A DNA stretch of 64,000 nucleotides from Euonymus europaeus. Its lineage: Eukaryota; Streptophyta; Magnoliopsida; Celastrales; Celastraceae. The stretch is taken from NCBI GenBank assembly GCA_963580455.1, contig OY756971.1:16515001-16579000 (forward strand). The letters run 5' to 3'. Positions 30,373-42,616 of the stretch are shown in pieces; within the stretch, counting starts at the first letter, position 1; each line of letters opens with the position of its first letter. The notes under the pieces are model-generated. The model was not told the origin of the DNA. It ran no database searches and was given only the letters and a program-made list of their open reading frames with translations. The translations under genes and the position numbers were made by a program.

Positions 30373-33093
30373 TCATTGTGATGGAGAGTCTTCAAGGCGA
30401 AGCTTATTTTTCTCCATATCAAAGGTAGTCTCAAAATATGGTTTGAGACGGTGACCATTAACTTGTTTCTCAAAACCAGTGCGGGGATCTTTGATACACA
30501 CAGAGCCATGGGGATGAACGTTTAGGATCTCATAAGGCCCACTCCATCTCGAACGAAGCTTTCCCGAAAACAATCGAAGACGAGCATTAAAGAACAATAC
30601 CCTCTGGCCAGGTTCGAATACTTTCCTAGATATATGCCAATCATGGAATATCTTGGTTTTTTCTTTGTAAATTCTGGCATTCTCATAGGATTCATTCCGG
30701 AGTTCATCGAGCTCATTAAGTTGGAGCTTCCGCAATTCACCGGCGTCATGGAGGTCAAAAAGAAGAGCCTTAACGGCCCAATATGCTCTATGTTGCAATT
30801 CCACTGGAAGATGACACGGTTTGCCATAGACCAACCGGTAAGGAGACATGCCGATGGGGGTCTTGAAGGCTGTCCGATAGGCCCAGAGCGCATCATTGAG
30901 TTTAATGCTCCAATCTTTCCTATTTGAAGAGACAGTCTTTTCAAGAATATGTTTGAGCTCTCGATTCGAAATCTCTACTTGGCCACTCGTTTGAGGGTGG
31001 TAAGGTGTAGCAACCTTATGAGTGACCCCACACTTTTTCATTAGCTTCTCGAAAGGCTTATTGCAAAAATGGGATCCACCATCACTGATAATAGCCCTCG
31101 GCGTGCCAAACCTTGCAAAGATCATATCCTTCAGAAAATTCAGAACTATTTTATGATCATTGGTTCGACATGGGATTGCTTCCACCCATTTACTCACATA
31201 GTCAACCACCACTAGAATATAGAGATGGCCAGAAGAAGGAGGGAAAGGCCCCATGAAATCAATACCCCAAACATCAAACAATTCCACCACCAATATATTT
31301 TGCAGAGGCATCTGATCTCTAGAAGAAATATTACCTGTGCGTTGGCATCGATCAGAAGTGGTGCAATAAGCATGAGCATCTTTAAATAGGGTTGGCCAAA
31401 AGAACCCATACTGAAGAACCTTTGCTGCTGTCTTCTTTCCTCCAAAATGGCCTCCACATACATGAGCATGACAAAAATGCAAAATACTCTCCATTTCAGG
31501 TTCCGGCACACATCGTCGAATAATTTGATCAGGGCAAGACTTGAAAAGATATGGTTCATCCCAAAAATAATATTTGAGGATGGAGAAGAACTTATCTTTA
31601 GCTTGTTTGGTCATGCCAGAAGGTAGTAGACGTGTCGCCAGATAATTTACAATATCTGCATACCATGGAGTGTCTTCAACAACAAAAAGCTGCTCATCGA
31701 GAAAATTCTCATTAAAGTCCAGGTCTTTTGATTCACCCTCTTTGACGGCTAACCGCGAAAGATGATCAGCCACCACATTCTCACAACCCTTTTTATCCCG
31801 AATCTCCAAATCAAATTCCTGCAGGAGAAGTACCCATCGGATCAATATGGGTTTAGAGTCTTTCTTTGTCATTAAATACCGCAAGGCCGCATGATCAGAA
31901 TATACAATCACCTTGGAACAAGTAAGATAAGAGCGAAATTTATCCAAGGCAAACACGATGGCCAATAATTCTTTCTCAGTGGTGGAATAATTTACTTGAG
32001 CATCATTGAGAGTCTGGCTGGCATAGTAAATGACATGGGACTTTTTGTCCACTCGTTGCCCAAGCATTGCCCCAATAGCATAATCTGACGCATCGCACAT
32101 GATTTCAAAGGGCAACGAAAAATCCGGAGGCATCATAATGGGAGCAGAAGTGAGCTTTTCCTTCAAGGCATAAAAGGCCTTTAAACACTCAACATTAAAT
32201 TCAAAATTGGCATCTTTCGCCAACAAAGTACATAAGGGTCTGGAAATTTTTGAGAAATCCATAATAAACCGCCTATAGAACCCAGCATGGCCTAGGAAAG
32301 AACGAATACCTTTCACATTAATAGGCGGTGGCAACTTGGAAATGAGATCAATCTTTGCTCTATCCACCTCAATGCCATCTTTAGAGATGATATAACCCAA
32401 GACATTACCCTTCCGAACCATAAAGTGACACTTCTCCCAATTCAGTATAAGATTTGTCTCCTTACAGTGCTTTAGAACTAGAGTCAAATTGTGGAGGCAG
32501 TGATCAAAATCAGATCCAAAGACAGAAAAGTCATCCATGAACACTTCAATAAATCTTTCCACCATATCTGAAAAAATGCTCATCATACATCTTTGGAAAG
32601 TAGCTGGAGCATTACATAACCCAAACGGCATCCGTCGATAAGCAAAGGTCCCAAATGGACATGTGAATGTCATCTTCTCCTGATCCTCTGGGGCAATCGC
32701 AATTTGATTGTACCCTGAATATCCGTCTAAGAAACAGTAATAGCTATGTCCTGCAAGTCGCTCTAACATCTGATCAATAAATGGAAGAGGAAAGTGATCT
32801 TTCCGTGTAGATGTATTCAACTTACGGTAGTCAATGTAGACTCGCCAACCCGTGACCTTCTTAGTAGGAATAAGCTCATTGTTGTCATTTTTCACAACTG
32901 TGATTCCTGACTTCTTCGGAACCACCTGAACAGGGCTTACCCACTTAGAATCCGAAATAGGGTAGATAATTCCCACATCTAGTAATTTCAGAATTTCAGC
33001 CCGAACCACTTCTTTCATATTTGGATTCAAACGCCTCTGACCTTCTCTACTAGGATTTGCTCCATCATCTAATAAGATTCGATGCATGCACAT
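30373..33093 (-). CDS. Athila pol: reverse transcriptase, RNase H, integrase
   Basis: An open frame of 906 codons. RT occupies about residues 30-250: [45 protein letters not shown] and the catalytic FMDDFSVFG. RNase H follows (about 335-450: [40 protein letters not shown]), with [14 protein letters not shown] at its end. Integrase (about 540-760) has an HHCC finger whose second half is degraded (CTTSDRCQR) and the DDE core ([35 protein letters not shown]). The frame continues to a basic C-terminus. In an intact element it would be one gag-pol polyprotein; the ATG at 33,093 is simply the first Met after the damage upstream. Confidence 0.95.
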   Translation of the reverse strand: MCMHRILLDDGANPSREGQRRLNPNMKEVVRAEILKLLDVGIIYPISDSKWVSPVQVVPKKSGITVVKNDNNELIPTKKVTGWRVYIDYRKLNTSTRKDHFPLPFIDQMLERLAGHSYYCFLDGYSGYNQIAIAPEDQEKMTFTCPFGTFAYRRMPFGLCNAPATFQRCMMSIFSDMVERFIEVFMDDFSVFGSDFDHCLHNLTLVLKHCKETNLILNWEKCHFMVRKGNVLGYIISKDGIEVDRAKIDLISKLPPPINVKGIRSFLGHAGFYRRFIMDFSKISRPLCTLLAKDANFEFNVECLKAFYALKEKLTSAPIMMPPDFSLPFEIMCDASDYAIGAMLGQRVDKKSHVIYYASQTLNDAQVNYSTTEKELLAIVFALDKFRSYLTCSKVIVYSDHAALRYLMTKKDSKPILIRWVLLLQEFDLEIRDKKGCENVVADHLSRLAVKEGESKDLDFNENFLDEQLFVVEDTPWYADIVNYLATRLLPSGMTKQAKDKFFSILKYYFWDEPYLFKSCPDQIIRRCVPEPEMESILHFCHAHVCGGHFGGKKTAAKVLQYGFFWPTLFKDAHAYCTTSDRCQRTGNISSRDQMPLQNILVVELFDVWGIDFMGPFPPSSGHLYILVVVDYVSKWVEAIPCRTNDHKIVLNFLKDMIFARFGTPRAIISDGGSHFCNKPFEKLMKKCGVTHKVATPYHPQTSGQVEISNRELKHILEKTVSSNRKDWSIKLNDALWAYRTAFKTPIGMSPYRLVYGKPCHLPVELQHRAYWAVKALLFDLHDAGELRKLQLNELDELRNESYENARIYKEKTKIFHDWHISRKVFEPGQRVLFFNARLRLFSGKLRSRWSGPYEILNVHPHGSVCIKDPRTGFEKQVNGHRLKPYFETTFDMEKNKLRLEDSPSQ

Positions 33094-33422
33094 AGATGGA
33101 CTGATTCCCTTGATATCGGCTATTGTCCAGGCAATTGCAGTTTTATGCTCTCTAAGAACAGCAATAATTTTTCCTCTTCCACAGGAGTCAATTCAGAAGC
33201 AATAATAATAGGAAGAATATTAGCATTACCCAAGTAAGCATACTAAAGATGCGGAGGAAGTGGCTTCAACTCTAGCTCTGGTGGGCTCTCTATTGATGGT
33301 ACTAAATTCTTCGTGCTCGGAGAGTCCCTCAGATTCTCAAAAGGGGCCCACCACTGATGTTGATGTCGAGGTAAAGCTTCAAACATATGAAAGACTTCCA
33401 CAGTGTCATCATTCAACATTCT
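33094..33422 (-). pseudogene. Athila protease-RT linker, broken
   Basis: Minus-strand translation gives pieces typical of the linker (ELELKPLPPHL, then [20 protein letters not shown]). They contain at least two in-frame stops (TAG at the end of the upstream frame near 33,423 and TAG near 33,245) and an apparent one-base frameshift near 33,165 before the RT frame resumes. Confidence 0.7.
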
Positions 33423-34586
33423 CTAAGACTCACCCACAAGAAAAGCCTCAAGCGCAGTGGTTCTATCATTTCGATATGTTTCCATGTCAGCTCTTCTTTC
33501 CACCAAATCTAACCAACAGCACGTCTTCGCATCATCAGCCCGCCTCATGGCTTTGGAGAGTTTAAATTCAATAGTTTTGTCAAAAACTGTCATAGAGAGG
33601 ACACCCAACTTGACATCAATAATGGTGTTAGTAGTGGCAATAAAACCCCGACCCAGAATAAGAGGCAAATCTCTCCCAGGGATTGGCTCACCTTCCATGT
33701 CAAGTATCAAGAAATCCACAGAAATAACAAATTCACCCACCTTCACCAAAACATCTTCAACAAAACCACAAGGATGCACAAGAGAACGGTCAGCTAGTTG
33801 CAAAGTAACCTCAGTTGGTTTCAGTTCTCCTATCTTCAGAGTAGAATAGACAAAATATGGCATGATATTAACACTAGCTCCTAAGTCCATCAAAGCCTTT
33901 TCAATTTGTTTCTCCCCAATGATACATGGAATAGTAAAACTCCCCGGATCCTTCAATTTAAGAGGGAGCTTCTTCTGCAATATAGCACTAGTTTCCTCAG
34001 AAAGAAACACTTCTTCATGTTCACCAATCTTCCTTTTGTTAGTGCACATCTCCTTTAAAAACTTGGCATAAGCTGGGATAGACTTGATCGCCTCAATGAG
34101 TGGGATATTAATCTCAACTTTCTTCAAAACTTCAAAAATATCCCGGTTGTACTTGTTCTTCTTCTTAGGCGCAAGTCGAGATGGGAACGGCACCGGTGGA
34201 ACATAATCCTCCACTGGCTGCTTATCTTTTTCAACTAGGGGTTTTGTAGATACACGGGACTCCTCCACTGTCGATTCATTATTCCCCTCATCCTCTTGCT
34301 TCTGAAACTCAATCTTGTTGTCAACCTTCTTCCCACTTCTTAAAACAGTAACAGCCTTAGCATCTTCATGTTTCGTGGGATTAACTTCAGGCTGGCTTGG
34401 GAGCTTCCTCAACTGCCGCTCACTCAAAGCAGTAGCAAGTTGACCAGCTTGCATTTCCAACTTGGAGATAGACTGAGTGTTACTAGCCACCGTCTGTTGC
34501 AACTGATTCATAGAATTACTCATCTCAGCTTGTGAATTTTGCATCTTCACTTGTGACTGAGCTAGTTGAGTGATCAGATCATCCAT
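33423..34586 (-). pseudogene. Athila gag C-terminus and aspartic protease
   Basis: 387-codon frame, continuous with the upstream gag frame except for the stop at 34,731-34,736. It starts with a Gln-rich coiled-coil-like segment (MDDLITQLAQSQVKMQNSQA). The retroviral-type protease has the active-site phrase ALMDLGASVNIMP (DLG, usual in Athila) and the flap-side LILGRGFIATTNTIIDV. The frame ends in a TAG at 33,423. Confidence 0.88.
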
Positions 34587-34733
34587 AGTAAACCTCTTCG
34601 ATTCAGGAGGTGGTTCTTGAGGTTGGCCTTGCCAGGGTTTTGGACCTTGGCTGTAGTTGTTAGAAGAGCCATAAGACAGATTCGGATGGTTCTTCCAACC
34701 CGGATTGTAGGTATGAGAGAAAGGATCATTCTG

Positions 34734-35816
34734 TTATCGATGATAATTCTGAACAGCATTCACTTCAGCTTCAGGAAATGTGCCACTTCTAGGACACATA
34801 TGGGTCGGATGGTCTGTGCCTCCACAAATACCACATGGCTCTGCAGCTTTGCTCAATAGACTCATAACAGCATCCAGTTTCCGAGCCATTGAAGCAATTT
34901 CTATGTTGGAAGTACCAGCTTCATATGCAGTTGCTCTAGAACCACCTGTATCTCTACTATCCCACTGTGAAGAGTTAGCAACTACATTCTCAATAATCAT
35001 TGTGGCCTCAGCTAGTTCTTTAGCCATAATGTTCCCACCAGCAGCTGCATCTAGCCTATGCCGACAGTCATCTGACAAGTTCTGATAGAAATACAATATA
35101 GTCTGCCATAGCAAGAATTGATGATGTGGGCACCCAATCAACAGAGTTTTATACCTCCCCCAAGCTTGATACAGTGGTTCCCCCTTATTCTGCTTGAAAT
35201 GAAATATCTGATCTCGTAATCGCTGCGTCTTAGATTGAGTATAGAATTTCTGAATAAACTTGGCAGATAGCTGCTCCCAAGAAGTGATAGAATTAGCAGG
35301 CAAGGTCTTGAACCAGTTCTTCACATCACATTTTAAAGAGAAAGGAAAAAGTTTGAGGCGAATAAATTCTGCTGATATCCCTTGAATCTGTTGTGTGCCA
35401 TAAATCTCCAAGAAATTATCGATATGATCGCTAGCATCCTGATTTTCTTCTCCTGAAAAGGACGGAAGCAAGTTAATCATATAACCTTTAATCTCGTATG
35501 ACAAATTAGGTGCAATAGTTGGAAAAACAATGCACGATTGACGAGTAGTAAATTGAGGCATAGAGAAATCATGTATAGTGCGTGGAGCATTGGGGTTGTT
35601 GCCATTGTCATCAACTCCTTCAAGATTTTCTGCCATTTTTACTCGTTCCGGCTTGTCTCCACAAGAGCTCTCACTAGATGAGCTAGATGTAGGAGAACTA
35701 GAGCGAATGGGAGAATGCTCCCCAAGAATTTGCTTGTCTCTCTTGTTGCGGCGTAGACGTCCCAAGTGTAAATCAATTGGAAGAATTTCTATATCTTGCG
35801 AACGCCGTCCTTGCAT
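34734..35816 (-). pseudogene. Athila gag N-terminal part
   Basis: 360-codon frame from ATG at 35,816. It contains the retrotransposon gag domain (LFPFSLKCDVKNWFKTLP, SAKFIQKFYTQSKTQRLRDQ, GEPLYQAWGRYKTLLIGCPH) and a zinc-knuckle-like CGICGGTDHPTHMCPR near its end. A TAA just after it interrupts what is otherwise one frame into 33,423-34,586. It looks like a single CAA-to-TAA change. Confidence 0.9.
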
Positions 35817-35925
35817 GAACTACAAAGAGTAAGAGAATAATGTGAGACAAACAATTATCAAGTATGACCACGCTATGTAAGCAAGTATCTATGCAAACAA
35901 AACAATGGATCAAGTATAAGCTACC

Positions 35926-35950
35926 GTCCCCGGCAACGGCGCTATAAACT
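35926..35950 (-). other. Athila primer binding site (tRNA-Asp)
   Basis: On the minus strand, after the 5' LTR, the element reads AGCGCCGTTGCCGGGGA. This is the complement of the 3' end of plant tRNA-Asp, with one mismatch in the usual TGGCGCC start. The site is typical for Athila. Confidence 0.85.
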
Positions 35951-37330
35951 TGTTGGGTCTAAAATAACCTACTAGCAAGTGTACTAGTCAGAAGAATAGT
36001 ACAAGTGGTTAGTAGAGATCGTATCCACAGAGACGGAGATATGACTTGATCCAAGTGTTTATTTACATATATTTATGGATAATGCAAGAAATTAAAGTTC
36101 CACTCAAGTTGATTTGGTTTGCAATTTAAAAGGAATACAAGCAAGAAAAGTAAAGTATTTTTGGACTTTTTGTATTGAAGAATGCAAATGCTAATGCAAA
36201 CTGTCACTAGGCAAGCTACACTAATGTAATGAATTCAAGTAAAAGAATAAAGCACCAAGACTTCGGAATCCACCAAGGGTCAATGATGTACAAACACAAC
36301 CAATTCACTCATACATTTATCAATTCGGGTATAACGAATCCGTACCTAAGTCGGTTTTAGCGCACTTAAGCCAATTTCCCTCATGTCAATCACTAGTCAT
36401 CTTATTGGTCTAGGTTGGACATTCCTATCAACATTCTAGCCATCTTATTGGTCTAGACATGCATAAGAATTCATGAAAACTCAATGGAAATAGGATTCAT
36501 ACAAACTTGTTTCAAACCTAATGGAAACAACAATTGCAATCTAAGGTCCCAAGAAGCATGATTAAATAGATATTTCACCATCTACAAAATCCATCAAACA
36601 AATCCATTCGAAACCCTAAGTGGTGATCAAGCACAAAGAGTACGAAGAATCCACAATAATCATAGAAACCAAAGATTTATACCCAAAAAGATTCATATAT
36701 AAACAAATCAATTCATACAACCATCATTCAACCCAAGGCTTCATCCTAGCCTTGGTGATAAAGAGTTTAGCTACACATTGAGAGAGAAAGAGATAAGCAA
36801 AGAGAGAGAAACATATTGGTAGAACCCAAAATTGGAAGAAACACAAGCCAAGATGAAGAATCCATCCTTCAAGCCTTGAATCCTCCTTCTTTCCTTTGTT
36901 TTTCGCTCCTTCAAACGGTTGTTCGATAGGTTCAAAGTCATCTGTTTTTAGGACTTTCGCGAGATAAAAATGCCCAGACTTTAGTGCAGGGGCGCCTAGG
37001 CGTGTAGGAAATGCGTCTAGGCGCCCAACGCCTAGGTGCACGCCTAGGCGCACGCCTAGGCGCCTATCTAAAAATTGCAATTTTCTAAATTTTGCATTCT
37101 CCCCTGTTCAGTACGTGGCCCGTACCGCCCAGGCGTGTATAAATCGCGCCCAAAATAACTTGGAAGCTTATTCTTGCCCTCATCTTGCACATATTTACCA
37201 TCTTTTTGTTCCGCACCATCAATTGCCTATCAAAATCCAAGATAATAGATAAATGTACCGAAATGATAATACCAATGAGATAATATAGGGTTATTATCAC
37301 CAAAAACAATAGGTATATTCATACCCATCA
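35951..37330 (-). repeat. Athila 5' LTR (right copy on the plus strand)
   Basis: 1,380-bp LTR, 23 bp longer than its partner because of two extra CCTAGGCG-type units near 37,031-37,060. It is followed by the second TGTTT target duplication. In minus orientation the palindrome patch lies about 270-340 nt into the LTR. Confidence 0.97.
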
Positions 37331-38146
37331 TGTTTACACAAAATGGTAAACAATGATTGTGTTATCATTTGTCTATATGTTGATGATATGCTAATTCTTG
37401 GTCAAAATGTTGAGATCATCAACAAAACCAAGAAAATGCTATCGAAAAACTTTGATATGAAAGACATGGGTGAAGCGGATGTGATACTAGGAATTAAAAT
37501 TTCTAGAACTACGGAAGGCCTAGCATTATCTCAATCACATTACATTGAGAAAGTGATTGAAAGGTTTAAAAGACATGGCATCAAAGATGCAAACAATCCG
37601 TTTCTCCCTCACTCAGTCTTACATAAGAATACTGGAGATAGTATTCAACAATTGGAATACTCTCGAATTATAGGCAGTGTAATGTACATCATGAACTGCA
37701 CAAGGCCAGATATTGTGTACTCTGTTAGTAAACTAAGCAGATACACAAGTAATCCTGGACATGAGCATTGGAAAGCTCTATTGAGAGTATTGGGGTATCT
37801 AAACAAAACAAAAAATAATGTTTTGAACTATGCAAAGTACCCAGCTGTTTTAGAAGGATACACTGATGCTAATTGGATTGCAGATTCAAAAGAATCTAAA
37901 TCCACAAGTGGCTATGTATTTCTTCTAGGAGGGACGACTGTTTCATGGAAGTCTTCAAAGCAAACGTGCATAGCACGGTCTACGATGGAATCAGAATTCA
38001 TAGCTTTGGATAAAGCTGGTGAAGAAGCAGAGTGACTTCGTCATTTTTTGGAGGACATTCCAATATGGCCAAAGCCTGTGCCTGCAATTTGCATTCATTG
38101 TGATAATCAAGCTGCAATTGAAAGAGCACAAAACTTGATGTATAAC

Positions 38147-38182
<36 letters not shown>

Positions 38183-38311
38183 GTAAGACAGTTACTCTCT
38201 ACTGGAATAATTTCCTTAGACTTTGTGAAGTCTAAAGAAAACCTAGCGGATCCGTTTACTAAAGGCTTGAGTAGAGAGGTGACAGACTGTGCATCGAGGG
38301 GAATGGGCTAA
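37331..38311 (+). pseudogene. Copia pol, 3' part (RT palm and RNase H)
   Basis: Continues the Copia RT after the Athila insertion. The catalytic YVDDMLILG lies near 37,377, followed by [17 protein letters not shown] and [18 protein letters not shown]. RNase H includes [39 protein letters not shown] and, after a TGA stop near 38,033, IHCDNQAAIERAQN and ENLADPFTKG. RT is split exactly by the insertion, and the RNase H part has one stop. Confidence 0.93.
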
Positions 38312-38907
38312 AAAGCCTTGACTCAATAAGTTATCTTGATGGAAACCTAACCTAGCAAGTGGAGATCCCATGGACTAGGTTCAATAGGAAAACATAAGTT
38401 GAGAATAACTTAAGTGTGAGTAGTATGAATATTTACTCCATCCCATTCCTTGGGTGTACTAAATGCTGCTAAGAAGCGTGTTAAGGTTAAGCTATGCTTT
38501 TAATGATTCCTATATCTTGTAATATACAAGTGAAGTGTAAGAGAATACTCTTGATAGGACGTCACCTATGTGAGTGCAGAGTAAGGCCGACTCTATGAAA
38601 ATATTTTAAAGGCGATATCTTCTAAAGCACTCACTGAACCCAAGACGTTCATGGCCAAAATAATGAACACAACAGAGAACCAATTATGAATGGATTAGTG
38701 TTGTGTGAGGTTTATTGACTGGGCTTACATTAACAACTGGAAGTTCAAGGCATTAGTCCACTGACTAGTTAAGTAAGTCCGATAGACGTTCACTAGGGAA
38801 GGTTCAAAGCCAAAAGCTACCTATCCCGAGGCAATATTAATCCTACTGCACTCTTAGACAAATTTTCGTGTCCTAATTGTCATCTAGTTCCATTCAATGT
38901 GGGGGAT
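38312..38907 (+). other. Copia 3' untranslated region and polypurine tract
   Basis: About 600 bases without coding signal. The tract ATGTGGGGGAT at 38,897-38,907 directly precedes the 3' LTR and is the plus-strand primer. Confidence 0.75.
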
Positions 38908-39512
38908 TGTTAGAATTGAATGGACATTTCATGATGGTAGTATCCTACCACTTCAAAGTGGTTAATCCGCTACATAAGTGGGTTGGATCAAAGTGATTAA
39001 TCCACTACATAAGTGGGTTGGTTGTTCAAAAGTATCCCACCACTCCAAAGTGGTTAGTCCACTACATAAGTGAGTTGGTTTGGGCTCTCCTATAAATTGA
39101 GACCCAAACCTCTAGAGGAAAGAGATAGATGAATAAAAATTGCTACAAGGGTTGTCCTCTTCATTTTCATTCCTATTCTTGATAAGTTTGAGAGTGCTAT
39201 TCTAAATTGGTTCGATTAAGACCGTTAGGTATTGGAGTGTCACTTACCTACGGCATGAGCGTTGTATCTTGGGAAGAGTTTGTTCGGAAAGTGTTGACAC
39301 TAGTGGCTGGAACAGATACTCTTTAAGGAGATTCACTTAGGCGTACCTCGCTCACTCGTCTTCTAGTCATCTCCTCTAATACATTTTTCACTCTCGGTAA
39401 CAAGTTTCTTGTATGATTTAATTTGCAATTTAAAAATAAACGTATATTTAATACTTATATGCTAATGTGTTGTTATTGATGTTTATGTATGATATGTCAT
39501 AAATATCCAACA
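38908..39512 (+). repeat. Copia 3' LTR
   Basis: 605-bp LTR matching 21,607-22,212. The U3 repeats and TATA box are present. The U5 segment matching the post-LTR site reads ACAGATACTCTTTAAG in this copy. Confidence 0.93.
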
Positions 39513-42500
39513 CATATAGTGAAGAAAAAGAAACATGAGGGATAAGTGATATCGCCTTATTTGATATCAAGGCAGAGGCTGGTCTCCAGCTCTGCCTGAC
39601 ATTATGAAAATCTTAGTTTCGAATTGTCGAGTGCTGTTGATCCGATTGGGGTTGGTGGAGGTCTTCTTCTTCCCTAGAAGAGTGAGATTAATGTCCCTTT
39701 GCAAGGATTTTCAAAATTCCATGTAAGTGTGCTAATTGGTGATATTTCTATGGGTCAAAATTCTATGTAAGTGTGCTAATTGGTGATATTTCTATGGGTG
39801 TTTCTTGGCTTTTTGTGGGGTTCTATGGCTAGCTAAATGCCTCTCTTTGGAATCAATCATGGGATCTTCTTTGGAGGTTGTACCCTGCTCCTAACAATCC
39901 ATGGCTATGCGTTGGGGATTTTAATGCAATTTTGAATCTACAAGAAAAAGTTGGGAGTAGCTCAAAATTGCTAAACAAATGCTTGATTTTAATTCAACGT
40001 TGAATTATGTAAGCTTATTTGATATGGGATATCGCAGTCAAAAGTATACCTGGAGCAACAAGCAACCTCAACCAGATTCTTTTATCAAGGAGAGATACGA
40101 TAGACTTACGGCTAATTTGAGTTGGCTTGATAGTTTCAAATCCTTTGAGGGTCTGAATGTGGGAACCTCTTTCTTTGACCACTGTTGTGTGGTCAGAAAT
40201 TCCTCAATTATCTCTTAGAAATTCCTTGCTCTTGCTTCAGATATGTAAGGTGGTGGGGAAGGCAGTCGGAGTGTAAACAAGTTATACATAATTAGTGGAT
40301 TCGAATCCGTTATGGTGGGATTGATCAGGGGCATCTGAATTCTATTCATGGTTGTTTGTAGGAGTGTAGGAAAGTGATCTAGACTTAGGTGGTGAAAAAT
40401 AAAAAAGATCATACTCAAATGTGTGCATCTATAGTTAGAGTTGAATTCCTTTATTCAATCTAAAAGTGTTGGAAATCAGGAAGAATTTAGGTGGGTCAGA
40501 TCCGCATTTGATGTTTTGAGGGGGAGGGAGGAGTCCCTTCTCAAGCAGCAATCCAAGATTCGATGGTTACGAGAGAGTGAAAGAAAATCAGGTTTCTCCA
40601 TCATACTCCATTCTTTCCATTCAGGATTTGTTGGCGGTTGATCAGTCTACGGACCAAAGAATTTGTAATGTTTTATGATATTATTTTTCTTGCTATTTCA
40701 GTCTCATTTAGACTTGTAGGATTTGAATTCTTTGTTGTTTGGTTTACAGAAGGTTATGAGTGAGTCTATGAATGCTGAATTATGCCGTGAGTACACTAAG
40801 GAGGAGATGTTTAGTGCTTTGATCGATATTGGATCTAGCAAAGCTCTGGAGCCTGATGGATTTTCTTCTGATTTTTACAAACAAAATTGGGACATTGGAG
40901 ATGATATTTTTTGGGTTGTACAAGAATTCTTTCTGCATGGTTTATCCGATCATGATATTGATCACACTCATTTTGCCCTGATCCCAAAGTCTTAGAATTC
41001 GAATTGCGCTAATGATATTTTCCCTGTTAGTTTGTGCAACGTCCTATAGATAATATCTAAAGTCATGGCGAATAGAATGAAGTTTTTACTTCATTGAATA
41101 ATCCAGAGTAACCAATCTAGTTTTATTCAGGGTCCTATATTATTGATACATGATTGTGGCTTATGAATCTCTACACTCAATGATGATTAAACTTTGTAGT
41201 TCAAAAGATTATATGGCTATTAAATTAGATATGAGCAAGGACTACAATAGGTTTGACTAGTCTTTTATAGAATCAGTGTTGGCTACCTTGGAGTTTAATT
41301 CAAAATGGATTAATTGGGTGACTTAGTGTATTCGTACAGTTACATAGTCTATCATTGTAAACGGGGAACCAGAGGTAAGAATTTAGCCATCATGTGGCCT
41401 TCTTGCAATTCTCTATCTTTGCTTCTCTTTGTTGTTTGTATGGAGGCCCTTAGCAACAAATTGTCTAAATTGGAAGGTTTGGGCTCATTAGAAGAAGTTC
41501 CATTTGGGGGAGGCCGAATGCAAATATATCATCTCTCTTTTGCCAATGATTGCCTTTTTTGTCGTGCTTCTCTTGAGGAGTGGGACCATATTCATAATGG
41601 TTTGACAGTGTTTGAGCGATTCTCGAGCCACAAGTTGATTGTTGAGAAGGCGTCTTTGTATTTGAGTAAGCATACCTTCAGTGAACTAAAAGCCTCTCTT
41701 ATGCCCAATGAAGTGAAAGCCTTTCTTATGGCTACCATTAGGATGAATGAAATTAAAGCCTATGAGATGTACTTAGGCTTACTGGCTATGGGGGTTAGAT
41801 TCAAGACTATGGTATTGCGATATGTGGTGGATAAAACTAGAAAGAAGCTTTGAATTGGAAGAATACATTTCTTTCTTTTGTAGGTCGAGAGGTAATGATT
41901 CAGCCAGTTCTTCAATTTGTGCCTACTTATAGTATACAAGTATTTTGATTTCGTGATAGCTTTTGCAAGGATCATGATTGGATAGTTTAATAATCTTTTC
42001 TTTGATGCTTAAGTCAGAGGGATCTCGGGGAATTTTAGTTGGCTCTCTCATTGATCATAATATGAAGTGGTGAATGTCCAATTAATTAGAGATAACTTCT
42101 CTGATGAAGAAGCTTAGATGATTCTACAAACTACAATTAATTCGAGGAGAGAGGTTGATTATGTGTTGGGATGGTATGACCAATGGTCATTATTCTATAT
42201 GTAGTTGATATCATCGTATAATGAAAATTCAAGATTGTGAGTCCTCTTCTTCCTTTACCTCGGATTTTGTCCAAGACTAGTGGTCTTTCTTTGCCTATCT
42301 CTCCTTTTACCAAAGTCTTTCTTTGGCGTGCTTTTCAAGATATTTTGCCAACTTTTGCTTCTTTATGACAGCGCCGTATTTATTAAGTGATGTTTGCCCC
42401 ATTTGTGGAGCGGCCCCAAAATCTGTTATGGACGTGCTATTCCATTGGAAGTATGCCCATAAGGTTATTTGCTATAGCTCAAAGTCAATTCAGAAATTGC

Positions 42501-42616
42501 CCAAGCTTGATTTCTCTTTCCAAGAGTCTAGGAAACATTTTTTTGACAAACATAGACCACTCAAATTTGGGAGCTTTGACATCTATTCTTTGACTGATAT
42601 AGTGTGGAAGGAATAA
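39513..42616 (+). pseudogene. LINE (L1-type) ORF2 remnant, 3' piece
   Basis: Broken pieces appear in the normal order of L1 ORF2. Endonuclease: WLCVGDFNAIL near 39,902 and GYRSQKYTWSN near 40,028. RT: SKALEPDGFSSDFYKQNW near 40,837, YMAIKLDMSKDYNR near 41,211, and the catalytic box degraded to SFANDCLF near 41,537. The C-terminal zinc-knuckle region contains CPICGAAPKSVMDVL near 42,400. Many stops and frameshifts are present. No poly-A tail is seen; the remnant ends against a Copia fragment at about 42,616. Confidence 0.85.

Larger units (their letters stand above)
25562..37330 (-). mobile_element. Athila-type Gypsy LTR retrotransposon, minus orientation
   Basis: LTRs at 25,562-26,918 and 35,951-37,330 bracket minus-strand gag, protease, pol (RT, RNase H, integrase) and a further ORF after pol. 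The total is 11,769 bp, normal for Athila. A tRNA-Asp primer site and a purine tract occupy the expected internal borders. A perfect TGTTT target duplication shows a simple insertion into the Copia RT. Coding damage is limited: single stops in gag and the third ORF, and stops plus an apparent frameshift between protease and RT. It is the youngest element of the stack. Confidence 0.97.
21607..39512 (+). mobile_element. Copia LTR retrotransposon, interrupted by an Athila element
   Basis: LTRs at 21,607-22,212 and 38,908-39,512 start TGTTAG and end CCAACA, with roughly 20 differences by eye. Flanks are CATAC (left) and CATAT (right), a near-perfect 5-bp target duplication within the LINE. Without the 11.8-kb Athila insertion the element is about 6.1 kb. 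Domain order along the plus strand is protease, integrase, reverse transcriptase, RNase H, which is the Copia order. It is inactive: most of gag is missing, pol has several stops and frameshifts, and RT is split. Confidence 0.93.

Noticed and set aside
30522..30944. Alternate-frame open reading frames over Athila pol (also 31,212-31,559 and others)
   Set aside because: They are shadows of the 906-codon pol frame, which carries all the conserved motifs.
36724..37080. Minus-strand frame in the Athila LTR with LGVRLGVHLGV repeats
   Set aside because: It comes from the same palindrome units within the LTR and has no conserved domain.
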